Below the pieces are notes generated by a model, which made no database searches, was not told where the DNA came from, and saw only the letters and a list, made by a program, of their open reading frames with translations. Positions 18,650-22,142 of a DNA stretch of 22,142 nt are shown here, piece by piece. This DNA is from Spirogloea muscicola (lineage: Eukaryota; Streptophyta; Zygnematophyceae; Spirogloeales; Spirogloeaceae), in contig WELB01000058.1 of NCBI GenBank assembly GCA_009602725.1, forward strand, positions 622,365 to 644,506. Direction: 5' to 3'. The first letter of the stretch is position 1, and each line of letters opens with the position of its first letter. Position numbers and translations under genes: made by a program.

Positions 18650-21600
18650 TTAATACATGTTGCACTCCCCTATGAACGGGTCAGACAAATTCAAATATCT
18701 CAACCACAGCGGACGATACTGAGGCATGGCAAGCTTCAGCCAAGGCTTCATGTTGCCATTCCAGTGTAACACGGCTGCTCGAGAAATGACCTGCAAGTCC
18801 ACGTTGGGATCATAGCCCAAGCCAAGGACGTGCCACCATCGCTCCAGCGGTTGTGTGAGCCCGTAAAAGGTCAGAAGGCCCGGTGGCAGAGTTCCAAGCT
18901 TCCAGAGCAATCGATCAGCATTTCGCTCTTGCCAGTAATGATAAATGCTGCACAAGCGTTCAGCTTGATTCTCTGAGTGCATGCTGCACAGCCCTCCTAA
19001 GAGTACAACAAGTAAATTTGCAGACAAGATCAGCTTCTTTCATCCTGATTTGCACCAGCAGCAAGCCTTCTGGTAACAGCTACATGTGACAACGTCAGGG
19101 AGTAGACCACTGACCCAGTAACGTTGGCCTTCTTCCAAGCGTCAAGATCGAAGACATTCATGCCAAAGGCCCAACCGCAAGCATCAGGGTCAAAATTGTC
19201 CTTAATTTCGGGGTGCGAGAAATTGAGGTACTTGTGGAAGCGGTGGAAATTCTCTAGACAGGTCTCAACTGCACCATTGACGTTCCTGCAGCAGACCACT
19301 TGCCAAGCTGGTAAAGAGCTGTGCATCTTGTGATTAACTTTATTCTGCAACCCAACTTAATATCTGTAACGTGCAGGGTAACAAAGTGAAGCCTTGTGAA
19401 TGAGTACCCCTGCAGGTCGAGTTGGAAGAGAGCAGTAAGGTCCCGCTGAATAACCACATCATCATCAAGGAAGATCACTTTCTTCAAATGGGGGTATACT
19501 TCTGGAATGTAGAAGCGGAGGTGGTTAAGAATAGCAAGGTACTTTGGATTCCTGAACTTGATAGTGCCCTTAGGGTCCTGAGGCACGCTTGGGAAAATAC
19601 ACCAACACGGGCATCTCCTTGTAAGAATTGTGCTCAAGGGCTCAGCTGCCATCAATTCAGTAGCATTGACTGTAATTTCTTCTCTCAACATAAACACTTG
19701 CAGAAAGAGGGTTTTCTTACTTAAGCACAACCCTACCTGCAAGGAGGCCTTAAAATAGTAGCTCCTTGTCTCTACACTTTGAAGCTGCCGCAGTACCGGC
19801 ACGTAAGAAGCATTTAGCCAAGCAAAGTCATCCACATTTCGGATATCCACAGTTGCCCCGTCTGGCAGGTTGACAGCAAACCAGGTCTGCATTGCTCCAT
19901 AGTTCATGTTGTCCGTAACAATGTGGAAGACAAACATCTCGGGTTGGTGAGCATGCGACATGGTCGAGTTGACAACCACTGAGGTCGCAAGAACGTTGTC
20001 AGAGAAAATGCAGAAATGATAAAGGCTGCACCACAGTGGCGTAGAGAGAGCGGGTGTCAGCTTCTTGAGACCAGCTTTGCAGATACGTGGCAGGCTGGAC
20101 AAAGGCAACTTGCCAGCTCCTGAGCAAGGTCTTCGAATACCCTGGACTGGCTAATGTCCAAGCAGACTGCTCTGCTTGTACATACATTCCAAGCACCACA
20201 GATGATGAATGCAACAGTCTGATCCACTCTGTGGTGCAGGATAGTCAGGCATGCCTTCGTACTTGTTGTCAGTCAACTTTGGTGACTCCCTGTTTCTCAG
20301 CATCCGTTGTCTCAGATCGAGGTTGTGGGCCCACTCTGTTGTCAGTCTCATGCCCAAGCAGTGCAGCCCTTTGGGAATGGCTTCAGCAGCGAGCTGGCCA
20401 AAGAACGTGCTTTGTATGCTTGCTGCTGTAGCCTTCTCCTCGAGCATTTGACTGTGGGCCTTGAGGTGCATGACATAACCTGCACAGTCGTACCGCAGTT
20501 CTTTGGCCTGCGAGCAGCTTGCAAGTCAAGGCAGGCACAATCAATTGACTACTCATCGAAGACAAAAAGGACTGACAATACCGGCGCACCACCATGCCCA
20601 AGTGTGTCACCAATGCAGGTGTCACCATCAGCGCATCTACCGGCAACCAAGGACACCAGCTCGAGGCACTAAGTACATGCTGTTTGAAGGTCAAGGTGGA
20701 GCACAGGCAGACCTCATAAATAAGAGATGCAAACTTCTTGATATGTTGTGCAGCTTCAGAAGAGGTGAGGGACTTCGCCTGCGTTGCAGCTTGAGAAAAC
20801 AGCAGCTGCCACAAGCCAGCATCTCAAAATTAGTCAACTGCAAACCAGCAGGTTGTGCACAGTACCTGGTACCAAATTTCCCAGATGGACTCAGCACACT
20901 CGTGGTCTTGCCATTCCTACAGCTTTTGCATGCTATGAAGCCGAGTTCCATTGAGCCATTGAGCCATTGAGTAATTGAGACTGTTCCCGGAAAAAAGTGC
21001 CGCAGTTATGCTACTTGCAAAGTTCCTGGCAATTGTGGCTAAAGGCCACCCTCATTCAGAATTTTGTCTAATAGCTACACAATAATGCAGTGACTCTCTC
21101 AAGCTTACCTGGGGTGTCGCAAGAAAAGCACTTATGACGCTGTTGACAGTACTAGCATCTCACCTGGCCAGCGCGGACCTGATTGCTAAGCTCCCAAGCC
21201 ATCTGGAAGTTGCTGTTCTCCTTGGCGAGGACGATGTAGCACTTGGCCAGCGTCATCTGGTCGCGGAGCTGGCGGGCCACAGAGAGCGGGTCCAACATCT
21301 CTGCCGTGACATTGAAGTCAGTATCTGCGGCGTGCCGCCAGGCACCCTCCAAGACGTCTGCAGCCTGCCGCAGCAGCAAGTTCTGGACACTCAGCTGCAG
21401 GCGGACAGCAGCCGCTCCAAGTGCCAGCTGCAATATGTGAATTTGATTAACAGCTCAACCTTGGACTAACTCTCTCATATGCCGCCGCGTCTTTTATGGC
21501 CGGGAGGACGCCTTCGAGCATAGCGGGCCGAAAGCAAGACACGGGGCTCACCAGCCCGCTGGCAGCAGCGCCGACAGCAGCGCCACCTTCAGCAGCCGCC

Positions 21601-22053
21601 TGGTCTGCAAGCCTCAACCCTCGCTTCGTTGCAGGATCCTGCAATCGCAGTCGGCGTGGTGAAATGCATCAGTCCTTGCCCGAGGACGACGGCGAAGTTC
21701 AGACAACCAAAGAGAAGGTACACGGTGCGCATGAGATGTAAGAGTGGCCCATACAAGCCGAAACAATGTCAGGCGAATATGAGTGCATAATATGGGGCTA
21801 CATGAAATGAAATCCTGTGCTAAGGTGGCTAAGGTAACAGTATGACGCAATTGGAGGAATGGCCCTCACCTTCCCCACGCCCGGGCCGCTGCTGCCACCG
21901 AGCCGCCATGCGAGTGTCGCAGAGCAGTAGAGGAAGACGGCCGCAGATAGCGCTGCGCAGGTCGCAGGAGGAGAGCAGCGCCGGCGCAGGCGGCCGCGGC
22001 GGAGGGACCGCGCGCGCGCGTACGTGGCCGACCGCAGCGGCCCGCCGCCGCGG
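18650..22053 (-). CDS. Galacturonosyltransferase, GAUT family, GT8 (start not resolved)
   Basis: Exons in transcript order: about 22053-21870, 21638-21552, 21427-21164, 20805-20713, 20507-20263, 20025-19737, 19577-19408, 19285-19115, 18947-18650 (TAA 18652-18650). All phases agree; about 538 residues plus a leader of some 60. The first exon encodes an Arg-rich stretch, then a hydrophobic segment (AALSAAVFLYCSATLAW), a type II Golgi signal anchor. SVARQLRDQMTLAKCYIVLA and ELSNQVRAGQ form the usual stem. Catalytic GT8 part: CIFSDNVLATSVVVNST, FRNPKYLAILNHLRFYIPEV, the metal-binding KKVIFLDDDVVIQRDL, NVNGAVETCLENFHRF, CGWAFGMNVFDLDAW, LWKLGTLPPGLLTFYGL, and the HxxGxxKPW motif as HWNGNMKPWLKL. 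In plants, GAUTs add galacturonic acid from UDP-GalA to pectic homogalacturonan in the Golgi. No in-frame ATG lies between the anchor and the poly-T run at the edge, so the start is upstream or lost. Family secure; acceptor substrate inferred. Confidence 0.93.
20948..20979. repeat. CCATTGAG short tandem repeat in a GAUT intron
   Basis: Three exact 8-base units and a degenerate fourth (TAATTGAG), in the intron between 21163 and 20806. Confidence 0.8.
21711..21773 (-). mobile_element. Repeat-family tail fragment inside a GAUT intron
   Basis: Minus strand: CCTGACATTGTTTCGGCTTG, a GGGCCACTC stretch, then CATGCGCACCGTGTACCTTC. It parallels the tail plus terminal module at 17275-17202 in order and spacing. 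It lies in the first visible intron (21869-21639). Confidence 0.5.

Positions 22054-22055
<2 letters not shown>

Positions 22056-22142
<87 letters not shown>
22056..22142. repeat. Poly-T run of 87 bases at the window edge
   Basis: Unbroken T from 22056 to the end. As poly-A on the minus strand it sits directly upstream of the GAUT leader. It could be the tail of an inserted retroelement extending beyond the window, or an assembly or vector artefact; the sequence alone cannot decide. Confidence 0.85.

Noticed and set aside
20460-20480. GAUT exon starting at 20479 or 20459
   Set aside because: These acceptors break phase or need AAG, and drop residues. The acceptor before 20507 keeps phase and restores AKELRYDCAGYVMHLKAHSQ, which aligns with plant GAUTs without gaps.
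21870-21909. ATG at 21909 (MAARWQQRPGRGE) as the GAUT start
   Set aside because: It is in the wrong phase for the next exon. The frame encoding the hydrophobic anchor ends in phase 0 at the same donor and joins correctly.
1-22142. tRNA, rRNA, CRISPR or operon structures
   Set aside because: None seen; the genes are spliced eukaryotic genes with separate flanks.

Overview
The window is nuclear DNA of a eukaryote, most likely a green alga (Chlorophyta, probably Trebouxiophyceae). Evidence: five spliced genes with short GT-AG introns, whose closest remembered relatives are plant proteins (a plant-type WDR20/creC WD40 protein, peroxiredoxin Q, two BBD-type bifunctional nucleases, a GAUT galacturonosyltransferase); TGTAA, the usual chlorophyte poly(A) signal, downstream of several stops; GC-rich promoter-like islands; and dispersed retroelement debris. 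There is no operon structure. Exon models below were built by hand from splice sites, phase continuity and remembered family sequences.

Layout. 51-2607 (+): WD40 protein of the WDR20/creC family, 5' end outside the window. 2608-5128: gene-poor, with two decayed repeat copies and a clean 129-bp Harbinger/Tourist-type MITE with TTA target duplication. 5129-6051 (+): chloroplast peroxiredoxin Q, with an apparent one-base frame problem in its GC-rich transit peptide. 6912-9738 (-) and 13923-15934 (-): two tandem BBD-like genes (BFN/DUF151 domain plus UVR motif) sharing three intron positions; the first has five extra introns in the BFN domain. 18650-22053 (-): GT8 homogalacturonan-type galacturonosyltransferase, nearly complete; its start codon is not visible before an 87-base poly-T run that ends the window.

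The least explained material is a dispersed repeat family with at least seven copies or pieces (about 3.0, 3.9, 11.8-12.4, 16.7, 16.96-17.3, 17.3-17.5 and 17.6-17.95 kb) and a scrap in a GAUT intron. Copies share the C-terminal end of one protein (ending LTRGY), a 3' tail with TGTAAG, and a terminal module. Two copies in opposite orientations keep the amino acids while differing at most synonymous sites, so the family descends from a selected coding element. A LINE-like retrotransposon is my best guess; the class is unproven. Two 96% identical direct copies flank the second BBD gene.

The genes show no shared pathway. PrxQ and probably the BBD proteins act in the chloroplast or in stress responses, GAUT in Golgi cell-wall synthesis, and the WDR20-like protein probably in deubiquitinase regulation.
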